This document shows, in pieces, positions 1 to 12,530 of a stretch of DNA of 64,000 bases. Position numbers and translations under genes: made by a program. The DNA is from Agelaius tricolor (lineage: Eukaryota > Chordata > Aves > Passeriformes > Icteridae). The notes beneath the pieces are model-generated. The model had not been told where the DNA came from and searched no databases. It was given only the letters and a program-made list of their open reading frames with translations. The stretch's first letter is position 1. Every line of letters begins with the position of its first letter. The DNA is taken from assembly GCA_023055355.1 (NCBI GenBank), contig JALJCS010000020.1:5749001-5813000 (forward strand), given 5' to 3'.

Positions 1-599
1 GCATTTTGCTCCAACCCTCAGAGGGATCAGGAGCTTTGAATGTCTGCAGGGACCAACACGGTATACACCTTGGAAAGGCAAGGAAGAATGAGGCAGAAAA
101 TGTCTTTCTTAGCCTGGGAAAACGACTGGATGGCTGAAAGGGCAGAGCATGAGCCCCAGCACAAAGAGAGAGAAGGAGCAGCCTGTGCCCCTGGCCCTGC
201 TGCTGGGAGAGGTGCCCTGGGAGCCCCTTTGATCCAGCAGCCCCGAGCCAGACACCCCAAAGGCACCACAGCATCCTCAGCTTTGGGGAAGCTTTGTCAA
301 AGCTCACGTGTGCAGGCAGATGCAGGGCAAACCCAAAGAACCAGGTGACAGAGGCACAGAGCCCCTGCCCCTGGTGGGGCGTTCTTCAGGCTGTGCTGCT
401 TTCATCCTGCAGTCACTGCTCTAAACAACCTCGAGCTCCTTCCAGGCTGTGGCTCACCTCTGCCAACACCCTCCTGGGAAAATCCACAATTACTGCAGCT
501 CCTCTTTCCATGAAATGTATCCACGTTCCCAGTCTGATACACAATGGTCTAATTTTACTCTTTTAAACTTATCTTTGTTTTTAAAATAAAAATTAACTT
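1..599. other. Intergenic sequence, no recognised gene
   Basis: This is mixed-composition unique-looking DNA. Open frames exist on both strands (102 codons at 40-348 plus, 80 codons at 27-269 minus, 90 codons at 294-566 plus), but they overlap each other. The predicted proteins are rich in Ala, Pro, Gly and Gln and show no domain I recognise. I see no splice-site arrangement or repeat consensus. I treat it as non-coding. Confidence 0.6.
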
Positions 600-990
600 G
601 CTGCTCATCTTTCATTTCCTTTTCATGCTCTGAGCAGTGAGTAATTAGAGCTGCATCACACTGGAGAAATTACAACAATATGATGTTTCTACAGTTAAAT
701 CTGCATAAGTATAATATCTTTGAAAAATAACAAGCTGCTCTAAGGGAAATTAATGATCCCACTGGGACTGTCATTATTCTGAAGCAAAAGCTCTCAGTTT
801 TCTTTGCCCACTTTCATATTGGGCATTTCTTTCATTTTAAGTACTGGCCACATATTGCATCCCTTTTCACTGTGACTGGAACATAAATAACAACATGTTT
901 AAAGCAGTGTAGAGTCTGTCTCGGAACCTATTACAGCTATCACAAGAATATTAAACAACTTCAAAATTAAGTCAAAGTGCATTTTGCAAA
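600..990. promoter_or_regulatory. Candidate conserved non-coding element (weak)
   Basis: This AT-rich block has no simple repeat and no open frame of note. It contains a homeodomain-type TAATTAG at 642-648 and further AT-rich motifs downstream. Its texture resembles vertebrate conserved non-coding DNA. Conservation itself cannot be seen from one sequence, so this is inference only. It could equally be ordinary intergenic DNA. Confidence 0.25.
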
Positions 991-1059
991 TCTGTGTTGG
1001 TGGCTATATATCATTACTGTTCATCAAGCCAGTTCAGCTTCATTTTCCTTGGCTATATA

Positions 1060-1083
1060 TTTTTTTTTTTTTTTTTTTTTTTT
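1060..1083. repeat. Poly-T run
   Basis: An uninterrupted run of 24 T follows a short TATA-like stretch. It could be the reversed tail of an old retrotransposed copy, but no recognisable element body lies beside it. It is best called a homopolymer run. Short open frames that read through it give Phe or Lys runs and are artefacts. Confidence 0.9.
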
Positions 1084-3507
1084 GTGATTTGCCGCTTCTT
1101 TGAGGAACATGACTCCATTTATCATAATAAGCATTTATTATCATCATATTCTCTACCCAGGCACAAGCACTGTATTTAAGAGAGAATTTTCTCCAAAGGG
1201 GATGGTGCTGCTGTACTTGGTGTATCCCTGGATTTGAGAATCCCCCTCTCCACAACACCTATTATCAAGTCCTGCATGTGACTGCAATAGCTTTTGCAGT
1301 CAAGGTGAATTACAAGGATTCTTGCTGAATCCCTGACAGATACAAATACCTAGTTATCCTTGGCTTTCCTGCTGAACCTAATCAAAGATATTGTTTATTA
1401 AAATCCTATTGTCTCCGTAGTGAGGAACAAGGACAAGCTGCTCTGGAGTGATTTAATACTTCCAGCAGTTCTGTGTAAAGATTTATTATGGCCAGGAGAA
1501 AGAGCAAACACAAAATGCTTGAGTCATTACTTTTAATTTGCCACTTCTTTAAAAATATGTATACACGAGGCTGAAACTTCTCTGCAGTTCAGTGTGATCT
1601 CTTATCAGCCAGGGGAACAGACCAAGGCACAAACCTTCACCCTTTCCTTCAAACAGAGGGAGGACATGAAGATTTAGCCTTGGATTTGAAAGCAAACCAC
1701 CATGCTTCTGCTTAGACTGGTGGTTTTTAGAGTTTTGAGAATCTTTAGAAGAAATTTATCAGTTTTAATGATTCAAACTAGCAGTTCAAACTCTCCAGGT
1801 GTGCCTGTGATTCTCCCTGAGGTGATCCATTGGAGGGGACCATGCTCCTGCAGAGGGGCTCAGCCCTGCAGTCAGCTCCTTGCCTCACACCCAGGGGACA
1901 GCAAAGACCCCTTTGTGCAGGGCCACAGAAACTGAACTCATTAAAAGTAAAAAACCCTTTTTTCCCCCAAGTACTGAGCTTTTCTCTGTGATTCAGTTTT
2001 ATTAAGGTTTCAGGGACTGTATCGTAAGTAAAGCCCAAAGATAAATGAGTGAGCACAATTAATAAATGCTCACAATTCATTCAGCTCTCTGAGCTTCTAA
2101 ACTGCTTATCTAATCATATGTAATCTTCATTCCCAGTGCTAAAACTACCACATTGCAACAGCTGTAGATCAATTAGGAAAATGGCTTTAATGGTTCAAAG
2201 AGGGTAAAAGGCAAGGTGAGCTTTTCCAGGCTGCCTGTGCTCAGGTGAAGGGAACTCTGCCTTACAGCTCTCAATCTGACAGATTTCCATGAAGGAAAGC
2301 TGCTGCCCTCCCTCCCCTGTGATAAGGGAGCCCAAGTGCAGGAGAGAGGAGGGAGAAGGGAGAACATCTCACTATTCCACAATTATCCAGTGGGATTTCA
2401 CTGTTTTCCATGGCTACCTTTTCTGCAGCCTGTTAAATCACAGCAGTCAGGCTCACAACCCAAAATCTTATCCTTCATTATTCCACAAGTCCTAGTTGGA
2501 ACAGCTTCTTACTAAATGAAAGGAGTTTTCTCTCTGACATTTTAATATTTCCAGCCACTGTTCCCAGCTCCTTTCTTTCTCATTGCTAAAGCCATGAATT
2601 TTACATTAAAGAAATAAAACAACAACCATGTACTCAGACGTGTCCTGGCAGGTTTGGTGACACCCTCTACCCTCTGCTGAGTGCCAGGGCAGGACAATAT
2701 TGATCTGCAGGAAGCTCCAAGCCTCCTCTCACAGCCAGGGCTCCTGGCTCTGGCTGCACCCAGGAAATCCAACCATTCCTGGTGGTGCCTCTTGACTTTG
2801 AGCCTGAAGTTCCCTCTCTTCACTGTCTTTTAATTTGCACATAACTCTTGTGGTGAGATGCTTCTGGTTTAGTTTCCTGTGTCTGCTTATTGGATTTAAC
2901 AGTGTTTCCCCAACTAATTTTCACCAGCAGGGCTGGCTTCTGCTTGACTCATTCCCAGCTGCCAATCCCCCACCCCAGGCCTGCACTGAGAGTAAAAATA
3001 AAAGTAACACCCCCAAACCCACTTTGCCTTGCTGCCTTCTCTGCCTTCCTGCTGCTGCTTCTTCATTTAACAACTCACAGATTTCTCTGAGCACATGGAT
3101 ATTTATTTGCTCAGGCTTTCAGCTGCAAGAGAAGCCCTCTTTTTGTGTTGGAAAAACAAAAAGACAGGCCTAAATTATTAAAAAAACCCAACAAATGTAA
3201 TAAAGACCACACTGTCTGTCCCAAGGTGCATCTCCCCTTCCCCATGGGTGAGGAGTCTGGAGCTGTCACAGGTGCCTGACCAGTGATGCTCTGCCTGCTC
3301 CAGGGCGCTGCCTCTCCCTCAATCCTTCTAAAGGATCAATTTTTACATGGCCTTTCAGGTAAAAGAAAAGGGAACTTGTTGCTTTGATTATGTTTTATCT
3401 TTTTGTCCCAAAAAGTTGCTTTGAAAGCAGCTTGCACAGCTGATCTATGGACACCTTTCTCCTGTAATTCTGCTGTGACCTTTTCACCATCCTTCCACAA
3501 GTAACTG
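1084..3507. other. Intergenic sequence, nothing recognised
   Basis: About 2.4 kb of unique-looking DNA alternates AT-rich and moderately GC-rich stretches. Open frames reach at most 112 codons (2835-3173 plus). None shows a domain, signal peptide or splice context that I would defend. No transposon consensus was recognised. Confidence 0.6.
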
Positions 3508-3543
3508 AAAAAAATAAAAAAAAAAAAAAAAAGAAGAAAAAAA
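3508..3543. repeat. A-rich low-complexity tract
   Basis: This tract is almost pure A, broken only by one T and two G, and is followed by a C run. It might be the tail of an old retroposon, but the upstream sequence is not recognisable as a gene copy or SINE and no target-site duplication was found. Confidence 0.85.
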
Positions 3544-4974
3544 CCCCCAAAGCCAAACCAAAGGGTTATAAACAGATATTTTCTTTCTTCTGCCTTCAGA
3601 GAGTGTGTTTTTCTTTTTTTCCCTCACAAAACATATTCTTGCTTTACAGGCTTCAAATCTGAAGGAATCAGAACAAATGGCCAGAGCCATGGCAGCAGAA
3701 AGCTTTGGACTGAGCACCAGAGAGGTGCAGTCTCCAACCAGTTTGCACTAATGAGCAATACATTTTTTACCTGTGGAAAAGGTCACACTTGAATTTCTAT
3801 TTGGTGTTAATTTCCCCTGGAGAAGTGACAGATATCTGTTGGGACAGGAGTTGAAGGGAGAATATGAATATGAAGAGGAACAATGAAAAAAAGTCCCAAA
3901 CAATCCAACCCTGAAAATGAAGTGGAATTTTTGGCCAAATAGAAATGTATTAAAATCTTTACTGCTGATGAAATTTTGAACACAAGCTTACAAGGGGTTT
4001 AAGGGCACTTCCAAATATGACTAAACTATATAATCTCTTTTTTGGTCAGATCTGGAAGCTTTGAAATATCTTGGAAAAGGAGAGCTTGTGAATGGCATTT
4101 AATTCTCCTGAAAAATGAAAAAGTTGTACAATAAAAGCTTCCTAATATCACCTGCTTTTATAAGAGCACTTTTCCCCCTCACAGGGTGTATTTTCACATG
4201 CCATGTTAAAGCACTCCAGTTCCAAGATTTTTATATTTTTACAGAAGCACAAATCTGACCTGCATCCCATGCTTTCTGAGAGTTCACTGTCCCAAAACCA
4301 TTATGTGCCTCTAAGCCAAGCTCCAAGCTCTGGAAATGACACAGTCACTGGTATGGATAATTTGGCTCCTAAATGTTTGCTTTATGCCTTGAAAAAACAT
4401 CTTTGAGCAGTTTCTTAAATGTCATTCCTTGCAGTACGCAGAGCAGGCAATAAACAATAAAATTATTCACCTTGAAGAAACCATCTGCAGTCTTTAAGGA
4501 CATCACCAGTTTTTTTGTTGCTTTCAATGGTCCTTTGGGATGCTGTAAGTGCCATTTCAATGCTGTGTTTCCCATCATCTCTGTGCCAGCCTCATTTTGC
4601 TTCAGAAACAAAAGTGATGATGGGCAAATTAAGAAGAAATTCCACTCTCTATTAGTCCCTGTATTTCGTTTATTTTTTTGTAACTGCCTAATATAACTCT
4701 TGGCATTGGGAATTGTTATTTGGAGGCAGTGTGAGGAGGGTTTCTCCCTGGGATGAGCACCCAGCTGCAGGCTCTGCTGTCCCTGGGGACCCTTGCTCAG
4801 GAGCCCTGACCTGTGTGATGTGCTTAAAACAAAAAGCCCAGCAATGCCCCTTAAAACTCCACCCCAATTCACAGGAAGAACCTCAGGCTCCAGACAGAAG
4901 TTATGGAAAAAAACTGCAGGGATGTCCACCTCAAAAAAGGCTCTCACTGCTGTCAGGACATCAGATTATGGGAG
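3544..4974. other. Intergenic sequence with an unrecognised 192-codon minus-strand frame
   Basis: The stretch is mostly plain AT-rich sequence. A 192-codon open frame lies on the minus strand at 4369-4947. Its translation has no domain, repeat or transmembrane pattern that I recognise, and a plus-strand frame overlaps it. Its length is unremarkable among the many chance frames in a 64-kb window of this composition, so I do not call it a gene. Confidence 0.55.
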
Positions 4975-5003
4975 AGATATATACATATATACATACATAC
5001 ATA

Positions 5004-5057
<54 letters not shown>

Positions 5058-5311
5058 CATATATATATACACACATATATATATGTATATATATGTATGT
5101 ATATATATATAAATAATATATATATTTAAATATATAAAATATATAATATATATATACACACATATATAACATATGTATACAACATATATATTATATATAA
5201 TTATATTATATATATTATATATAATTATATTATATATATATTATATATATAATTATATTATGTATAATATACATAATATATGTTATCTATTTTATATATA
5301 TATATAAAATG
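4975..5311. repeat. Compound AT/AC/TACA microsatellite
   Basis: The tract begins with TATA and TACA repeats, carries an uninterrupted AC repeat at about 5012-5044, then becomes nearly pure AT. Within the AT part the 16-base motif TTATATATAATTATAT occurs at 5191-5206 and again at 5215-5230. A variant lengthened by one AT unit starts at 5241. This gives a higher-order period of about 24-26 bases. Much of the tract is self-complementary and could extrude a cruciform. The open frames crossing it (Tyr, Ile, Thr and His runs) are artefacts. Length variation and assembly error are both likely here. Confidence 0.97.
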
Positions 5312-8300
5312 ATACCTGCATCCACCTCCAGACTGAACCCACTGCTGGCAGAGCCCTTGGCAGGGTCCAGACAGGGCATGGAGCCCAGTTAAAGGTCAGA
5401 CAAGAGGCTGCTTTTCTGAGAGAACAAAGGCTGAGAGCTGCATTTGGAATGGGAGAATGGGAGAAATAATGCTGGAATGGACTGGGAGAAATAATGGTTT
5501 TTTTTTAAATAAGGCTCCATTGTTTTTTAAATGCTGTATTTTTCAGGATGTCCCAGCTTCCTCCTAATGAAAGCCTGCAAGAGCCATCCCTGATGCAATG
5601 GGCTCTGCCTTGTAGGGTTCAACCTTAGTTAAAAGGTTGTGAGGTTTATTTCTGAAGGGTAAATTTACTGTATAAAATCTTTCCAAAAGCTAGCTAGCTA
5701 ATGTAATGAAAAAGCAATCAAACTCTAAGAAAGAGCCATTGCAACAGAGACAACCCACCATTATTAATCCAGCTAAAACCAAAAGCTAAGGTCTGTCAGC
5801 CTTAAAAATGAAATGAATTTCTTCTTAGCTCTACAACCTTTAATTATTTTCACTAATCGATGAGTTATAAAAATATAAAGAAAAGATTTCGAGCTAAACC
5901 AGAGCTCCTTTTAAAATGAAATTAAATGAAAGCACAGTAGAACCAGCCTGAGGTTGGAGTGGCACTGGCTTTGCTGTTGTGGTTTCTGATTTCAGAGCCC
6001 TCTGTGATGGGATTATTTCTCCATGCCTCAGAATCCATCCATTACAGTGCCCATATTGCAGACTTCATGTCACAGTCAACAATAAAAACCACCCTTGGCA
6101 ACCTCCATTACATCCTGCAGTTAATTTGTGTTCTCACAAAGTGCTTATATTTACTATGAGTGATAATCATAAATATGCATGAGACCTTAAGTGAGGGAGA
6201 ATGTGCTTAGGAGCTAATACAGCAGGAGGTTTGCCTAGAAGAGATGTCAAAATCAGTTCACTTTTGTTATATATGAGTAATTTAATTTCCTCTACAGTGT
6301 TATTAGGGCAAGAATGAAGTAACATTCTTTGGTGTAATTGAAGCAAATCCTGGCAAGACAAGAGGATAACAAAGCTTTTCCATCTCCTCATGTCAAACTC
6401 TTACCTTCTATTCAGTGCACACAGACGGGTTCTTTGTGCTGAATTAAATTATCCAGTTGAGTTTATTCACTTGTGATGTCCCGTGACCTTCAGCATATTT
6501 ACTGCTGGATCTTTCAAACTGTCTTTAATTTACTCCTTCACAACTGACCTCGTTTTTGTGTCAGATCAGAAATACTGGTGCCATTCAGTCCTTCCTCAGC
6601 TCTTGACTTTCAGCAGCAGCATCCTTTGTGGAACCCTGAAACATGGAGCATTTCCAGCGCTCCCAAACAGGTTATAAACCCACCAGCCAAGGATTTCTGG
6701 ACTGGGGAGGAGATGGTTCCATCCTTTCCCCATATTCCTGTAGCAGGGTGATGCTCAAAGGCCCCGTGGTTGTAGCCCAGGGAGACCAAAGCCACTGAGA
6801 GCTGTGGGACAAAGCTGCTGCTGGTGCCTCTCAGGGGGGTGATTTCAGCCAAACTGAATTGATTCCAAGCTTTAATAGTCTCCAAATGATAAACTGGAGG
6901 TTTTCCAAAAGAACATGTGGATCACAGGAAAATCAGGTATCTGTAGGTGAGCCTGGCCATGGTGGCTGAGCCCTTTGATATTTTTTCAGAATTTCCAGCC
7001 CTGCATTGCAACTCAGAGCAAATCCTTTGACTCCAGAGCTTGGTGGCCAAGTACCAGGGGCTGAGTTTCACAGCCCTGCACTGCAGGCACTGACTGATGG
7101 CCCCTCAGCAAGACCTGCCTTTGATATTTATTTCATCTTTACCAAAATCTCAGACAAAACTGCTTGGCATCATCCAGCATGGCAAAGGCACATCTCACTC
7201 TTGCTGAGTGACACTTTGCTCTCCTGCTGCTGCCATCCCTTTACCCCATCTGTAACAGAGGAATAAATGCTGTTTATGCACCTGGGTAAAAGAAGTGAGA
7301 GCATCAGGGGTGAGGCACTGTGCATGTGGCTGTGTTATTGGGGAAAAGTAGAATGGCAACACATAAGCAATTTGCAACAACTCCTTTTAGCACTGCTCAG
7401 CCTGGGAGTGTTGCTGGAGAGAGAGGAAACTCCCCAGCTCTGAGCAGAGCTTGCCTGAAGGAGGAATATTCCACACACCAGGCTCAGGCAAGCCTCAGCT
7501 CACACATCAGCTTATCTTGGCCATGCACGAGTCACCCTTTCTTCACATGGTATTTAAAACTCTTCAACTTGTACCTTCCTGAATATGGGAGATAAAAACA
7601 AGTCACTGCAGGATGAACCTTGGCTGCCTAAACCTCCCCAAAGTGGAATGGAATGGATAGAGGCAAAAAGAAGGAGATATTTCCCAGGTGTATTGGGTGG
7701 AGCCACATATTTGTTGCAGATGCTGTGTGTCTCATTTATCATATTCTTCTACTCTTGGCTTGTTTTTAATTGTTCTCTTGAAATGTTATTGCTACATAAC
7801 TGAATTGTGGGACTGTTTAATTGAGAGAGGTGGTAAATGGCAGGCATTCCTGGAAGAAAGTGGTAGAGAAATAGCAGCAAAAATGAAACAAAATTGAATA
7901 TCAGGAAGTAAAGCAAGGTTTTCTGAAATTTCTTACAGTGATAAATCAATGACAAACTCCTTCATATCCAAAGAAGGATAAGCCATGGAAATTAGGAGTA
8001 GCCTGTTACCTTTTCTTGGACTTAATGGATGATCTACCTTTGGGCATTAGACATTATCCAGGTGTTCAGGATAATTCAGTCCTTTAGCCTTTGGACACTT
8101 TGCCGTCCCCTCACCCTCAGCACAGGCTGGGGATCACTGCCCTGCAGAGCATTGAACTGAGCCAGGAGCTCATCCCACATTGAGCAGAGGAGAGTCAGGA
8201 GGTGCCTGGAGCCACCTGGCTCCATCAATAATGCCTCAGTTTAAAACATCCTCCTTGGCAAGTTAAAAATAAAGAAAAGATTGATTCTGCCCTGTCTGCT

Positions 8301-8689
8301 GTGCCCTACATCAGTGCCAAAACTGCTGTGTCCTCTCTGTGCTCCACATATGCAGCCTGAAACACAGCTTCAGGGAAATTAGAGCACAGCCAGAGCTTCT
8401 TGGGGGGCTTAATCAATGGGAAGAACACTTCACTGTACTTCTGTTATGGGCCTATAAATTGATGCAGTAATTCTGAGATTTTTAAGGCTAAAAGAAAATG
8501 TAATCATCTACTCTGAGCTCCTGGATCCCATGAGATCACCCACAGGTCGTGGGTGCTGGCTGATGTTGGAGCAGTGTAGCAAAGGCTCCATCTGTGATTT
8601 TACCCCCCAATTTTATCATTGTTGGTGGAACTGAAGTGGGAACCCTTGGACTCTGTCAGATGTGGAATAGCAAAGTGTCCTCTGGCTGC
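5312..8689. other. Intergenic sequence, nothing recognised
   Basis: About 3.4 kb without a supported gene or element. A near-repeat of ATGGGAGAAATAATG occurs twice around 5455-5500. Open frames stay at or below about 91 codons and overlap on opposite strands. The 8040-8690 part is slightly GC-richer but has no CpG clustering. Confidence 0.6.
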
Positions 8690-8950
8690 AGTAGGCAAAA
8701 CTGCATTAAGCTAAGCTACAGATGAAATTATTGTTATATTCATTGTGAGGGCTGCTATGACAACAGATGAATGCAGCAGGTAATTTAATTACATTTCTGT
8801 CAGCCCTGTGCCTTTCAGGAGACAACGCAGAAGTCAGCAGCATTTTCTTTTAATATTGCAGGTGGCACAGAAAATGCCAGATTCTCCTCCAGGGGGCCTA
8901 ATGAGAGCATTTCACTCGAGTCACAAATTGTTATTTAGGTATCTTGAAGG
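8690..8950. promoter_or_regulatory. Candidate conserved non-coding element
   Basis: A compact repeat-free block contains a TAATTTAATTAC homeodomain-type cluster near 8780, a TTTTAATATTGCAG stretch, and few long open frames. Its base texture differs from the flanks. The regulatory reading is inference from this texture. Alignment to other birds would decide. Confidence 0.35.
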
Positions 8951-9520
8951 ATCACTCCTGTTTTTTTCCCAGCATTTCTGACTCCATGAGCGTTCCCTTC
9001 ACTCTGCTCACACACCTAGAGCTGAATCCTGGCACGAGCTTTCTGCACACCCCATCAGAAAACCAGATTTGTTCACCCAGAGGGGACCCTCCACATCCCT
9101 TCCTGTTCTCTGCCTTTCCTGGGTGGTTTTGGGAGCCACCACTCACTTGGTGCATTAATGGGGAAAAGCATTGAGGGATGGAGGTGAGAAAATTCCCTTT
9201 TTCCTCTGTGCAGCAGGGAGAGGGAAACGACTGCTTTAAAGACAAGGGATTGACTTACAGAACAGAGGGAAGTTAATAGATATTGACTCCCACTTGTTTC
9301 AAGTAGGTCACAAAGTGCAGGATTGCATTGCACGGCCTCTGAGGGTTGGGGGTAAGGAATTCTTGCCCAAGGAGCAAAATTTTAAATATTATTTTGTGTG
9401 TGTCATTCCCTCACACCGAGGGACAGTATTTTCCTATGCAAAAGTCCTAATTTCTGTGGAGCTGGATGAAAATCTGCTCTGAAAAATTCACTGTGCCTTA
9501 CCAAGGCTGGACCCAAGACC
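8951..9520. other. Intergenic sequence with overlapping chance frames
   Basis: Opposed open frames (76 codons plus, 97 and 86 codons minus) cover the same DNA. None resembles a known protein. No repeat was recognised. Confidence 0.55.
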
Positions 9521-9965
9521 ATTCAAATAATCTTATAATTCACATTAATTAAAGTAGGAGCATGGCAATTATCTATTGTTTATCTGAGGAAACCATCTGA
9601 GGAACAATCCTGCCATACCAGGGTATAAACTCAGTTGCCATGTAATTAAGTCATGGCTACAGAAGCACTGAACAAATGTGCAACAAGATTCAGATAATAC
9701 CTTAATGTGATAAGAAATACCCAGGCATTTAGCTGGCATTGAAGAAATTAGCCACACCAAATTAGATATCAATGAACACATTTGCTACCATGTCAGTTAC
9801 CATTCTGAGCATAAATTGAAACCTAATCAATTATTTCTACAGAGCTCTGGCATAAACTCAGATTAGGAATTGAAAAAATGCTGTTATTTTATAACAGTAT
9901 TTTATATTTTATGTAATATCTTATAATGTTATAGATGTTGTTCTATAAGTGTGTGTTTTATGACA
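9521..9965. promoter_or_regulatory. Candidate conserved non-coding element
   Basis: This is an AT-rich, repeat-free block. It carries TTAATTAA at 9545-9552 and ATTGTTTAT (SOX/FOX-like) at 9575-9583, with more TAAT and ATTA cores through to about 9860. The density of such motifs is what suggests an enhancer. AT-rich DNA also yields these motifs by chance, so confidence is low to moderate. Confidence 0.35.
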
Positions 9966-11689
9966 CTGACAAAGATGGTGTGAGATCACTGCCTTGTCCC
10001 CTGTACTTCCCTGGAATGAAGAAAGAAAGATGGAATAACAGCAAGACACAGTTTAGAGTCAACACTAAGGGGGATTGACAAAACACTGAAGTTTTGGGAC
10101 ACCTAGCCCTTGTCTCATCTCCTGAATACCTCTGTGCCTTGATTTCTCCTTTGGCATGTGGAGGTTATGATATTTCCATTGTAAGGAGCTCTGAAATGCC
10201 TCTTGTTGGAAAACTCCACCAAATGACAGGGATGCACCCAAAGCTGCCCACAGCCTTTCCTCATCACCTCCCTCTCAACATACTCAAGGAAATTAATAAA
10301 AATAAACAATAAAAGCTGGTATTGCCCAGTGTCTCCATCCTAGGTAAAGAGGGGACTCTCCTAAGGACACACTCTAGGATCTTTAGCTCAATGCCATGTG
10401 TGTTCAGTCCTTTACAATCACACAGAAACATAAAACCCACTCAATTTTCCATATGCATCTTCCCTCAAATACAGCATGATCCATGTCCATATAATTATCT
10501 CCCAGCATCCCTACAAGATCAGGACCCATTTCCAGTCAAGTTTCTCAAAAATGCAAAAATTGCCCTTTAACATCCTACCAGCACCTCCCTCTCTCTGTGA
10601 GGCACAGCCTCTCACTCTGACTGTCAGTTTTTACATGATTATTCACAGTGCCTTTATTCATCCTTCAGAGACAACTGTCTGGCATCTTCCAACCACCAAT
10701 TTCTCTCAGGGTCTGTCTTTTTCTCTGATGAAAAGGAAATATTTTGGTATGTGCATCCAGCCTTGCTGCTCAGACAGTTTAATGAATACATCAATAAAGC
10801 ACAGACCAGAAGAGGAGAGGGAGGTGCACAGTCATTAGGATCCATCATTAGCATTTTGCACACCACCACAAGCTTTTGTGTAGGAGCAATTAATACAGCA
10901 ATAAATACCACAATGAGCTGCAGAAACCTCATTGAGGCTGGGAAGTGTAAACAGTGCCCTCCACTTAAAATAATTGTGAGAAGCATTTAAGAACCTTCAT
11001 GGAAAGGAGCAGCTGAAGCTTCTGCTGGAGGCACAAAAATCCACCCCCAGACATGATGGAGGAACCTTCCACCCTGTTAAAACAAGACATCTGGGGGAGT
11101 TAGAACAAATGATGGCCACATATCAGCTACTGAAGCAAATATCTGGAGCATCCTTCCAGGTCCATAAGCTACCAGGCCACCTAAGTGTAAATACTAGGTT
11201 TAGAGAAGTGTAAACAGGGAGTTTACTCCAGTCAATTTATCCCCAGACATGATCTAGAGCATCAACTGGTTTATTCTGGCTTCATGAAAAAGGACAGGTG
11301 ATACCTGATGTGTTAGGACACCAAGAAATTTTGAACACTCTTGAACAATGGATTAAGTTTTTGCAAGAAAAATGTTTCTCTCTGCATTTTTGACTCGGCA
11401 TTACAAACCTTAGTGCTGGATTTAGTGTCCTGTAAGACCCTGGCTGGAGAGAGGTGTGACAGTGACATGGGAATGTCCTGTATGGCCAGAGACAGGGCCT
11501 GGCTCTGCAGGATCTGTCCCACATGGAGTCAGAATCCTTGCTCTCATTTCAAGCCTTTGCCTTGGGTACAACTCTTCACCCATCCATCTAAAACACCTCA
11601 CAAGGTTGAGTTTGCCCAAGGAAAGCACAGGCAGAAAGAATCCTCTCCCACAGTTTGCTTGTACACACCAGTTACCAGCAACTTTGTTA
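9966..11689. other. Intergenic sequence, nothing recognised
   Basis: Short opposed open frames reach at most 127 codons (11341-11724 plus). No domain was recognised. The 10840-10990 part is AT-rich and could be another weak regulatory candidate. Confidence 0.55.
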
Positions 11690-11880
11690 ATAACACATTG
11701 CCCATGCAAATTAATTCAGCTTAGAGAAACAAGTCTTGATGATTATAAAATGCTGCAATCACAGTATTGCTTCCGGCCAGCTGAGAGTAAATTCATCAAG
11801 CATTTGTTATTTAAAGCTGCTGTGGTGATAAATGCTTGCCTTCATTTATGATTGTACACCAAGACAGGGAGAAAATGGAA
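11690..11880. promoter_or_regulatory. Candidate conserved element with POU-octamer motif
   Basis: A perfect octamer ATGCAAAT at 11704-11711 runs straight into TTAATT. This is a juxtaposition of a POU-type and a homeodomain-type site. The surrounding 190 bases are repeat-free and end in an AT-rich stretch. The octamer is seen directly; enhancer function is inferred. Confidence 0.4.
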
Positions 11881-12339
11881 TACATTAAAAATGACTGCAT
11901 GATGGGAATCCCAACAGAAACCACCCCAAACAAAGGAGGGGAGATGGAATCTCTTCCACAGGATGCTGATATGCAGCCACTCATCCTCCTGTAATGAGGT
12001 TCTGCTGCAACAAAAGCAACAACAACAAACACCAGTTTTGCTCAGCCAGAAGCACAGAGTGTGCTCCTGTTGGCTGCATCTGATAAAAGCCCTTTTTATG
12101 CCAAGGTCAAGGACAGGGGTGCCGTGGTGTCTCCACTGCCCAGCACTACAGCAGCTGTTATGATTAGGGATGCTCCCTCCATGTGTGCTGAGCATTTAAA
12201 GAGGAGGATAAACTCCTCTGAGTTTTTGATAACAGCCCTGCTGCTGCTGTGGACCTTTGCTCTGTATATGACATTACAGTAAAAACAAAAGGAAAATGAA
12301 TCCAGCAGTAAACACCCACAATTACACTGCACTAATTGT
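11881..12339. other. Intergenic sequence, nothing recognised
   Basis: Opposed open frames of 66-117 codons overlap here without recognisable domains. A CAACAA-rich stretch lies near 12010-12030. Confidence 0.55.
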
Positions 12340-12530
12340 TTTAATGGGTTTATGTGGAGTCAACGTTTCAGGCAGTGCTGCCCATACAGAGCAAGTAATT
12401 AACTCCACTGGTATTCAGAGTAATGGCAATTAAATACAACGAGCTGTTCTACTAATGAATGTGGTGAGAGCAGCGCAAGGCAGGGGGAGTTAGCTGTAAC
12501 TTTTAATTGGATGAGCTCTGCCCAGCTGCC
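12340..12530. promoter_or_regulatory. Candidate conserved element, homeodomain-motif cluster
   Basis: Within about 65 bases there are TAATTAA at 12396-12402, CAATTAAA at 12427-12434 and TAATGAAT at 12453-12460. A further TTTTAATTGG lies near 12500. Three or four homeodomain-type cores at this spacing in otherwise mixed sequence is suggestive of an enhancer. No conservation data are available. Confidence 0.4.

Noticed and set aside
3484..3560. A-rich tract as the tail of a processed pseudogene
   Set aside because: No gene-like body upstream and no target duplication found.
4369..4947. 192-codon minus-strand frame
   Set aside because: No recognised domain. A plus-strand frame overlaps it. Its length is compatible with chance in a 64-kb window.
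4713..5172. Several open frames of 68-138 codons across 4.7-5.2 kb with His/Thr/Tyr/Ile runs
   Set aside because: They are translations of the AT/AC/TACA microsatellite.
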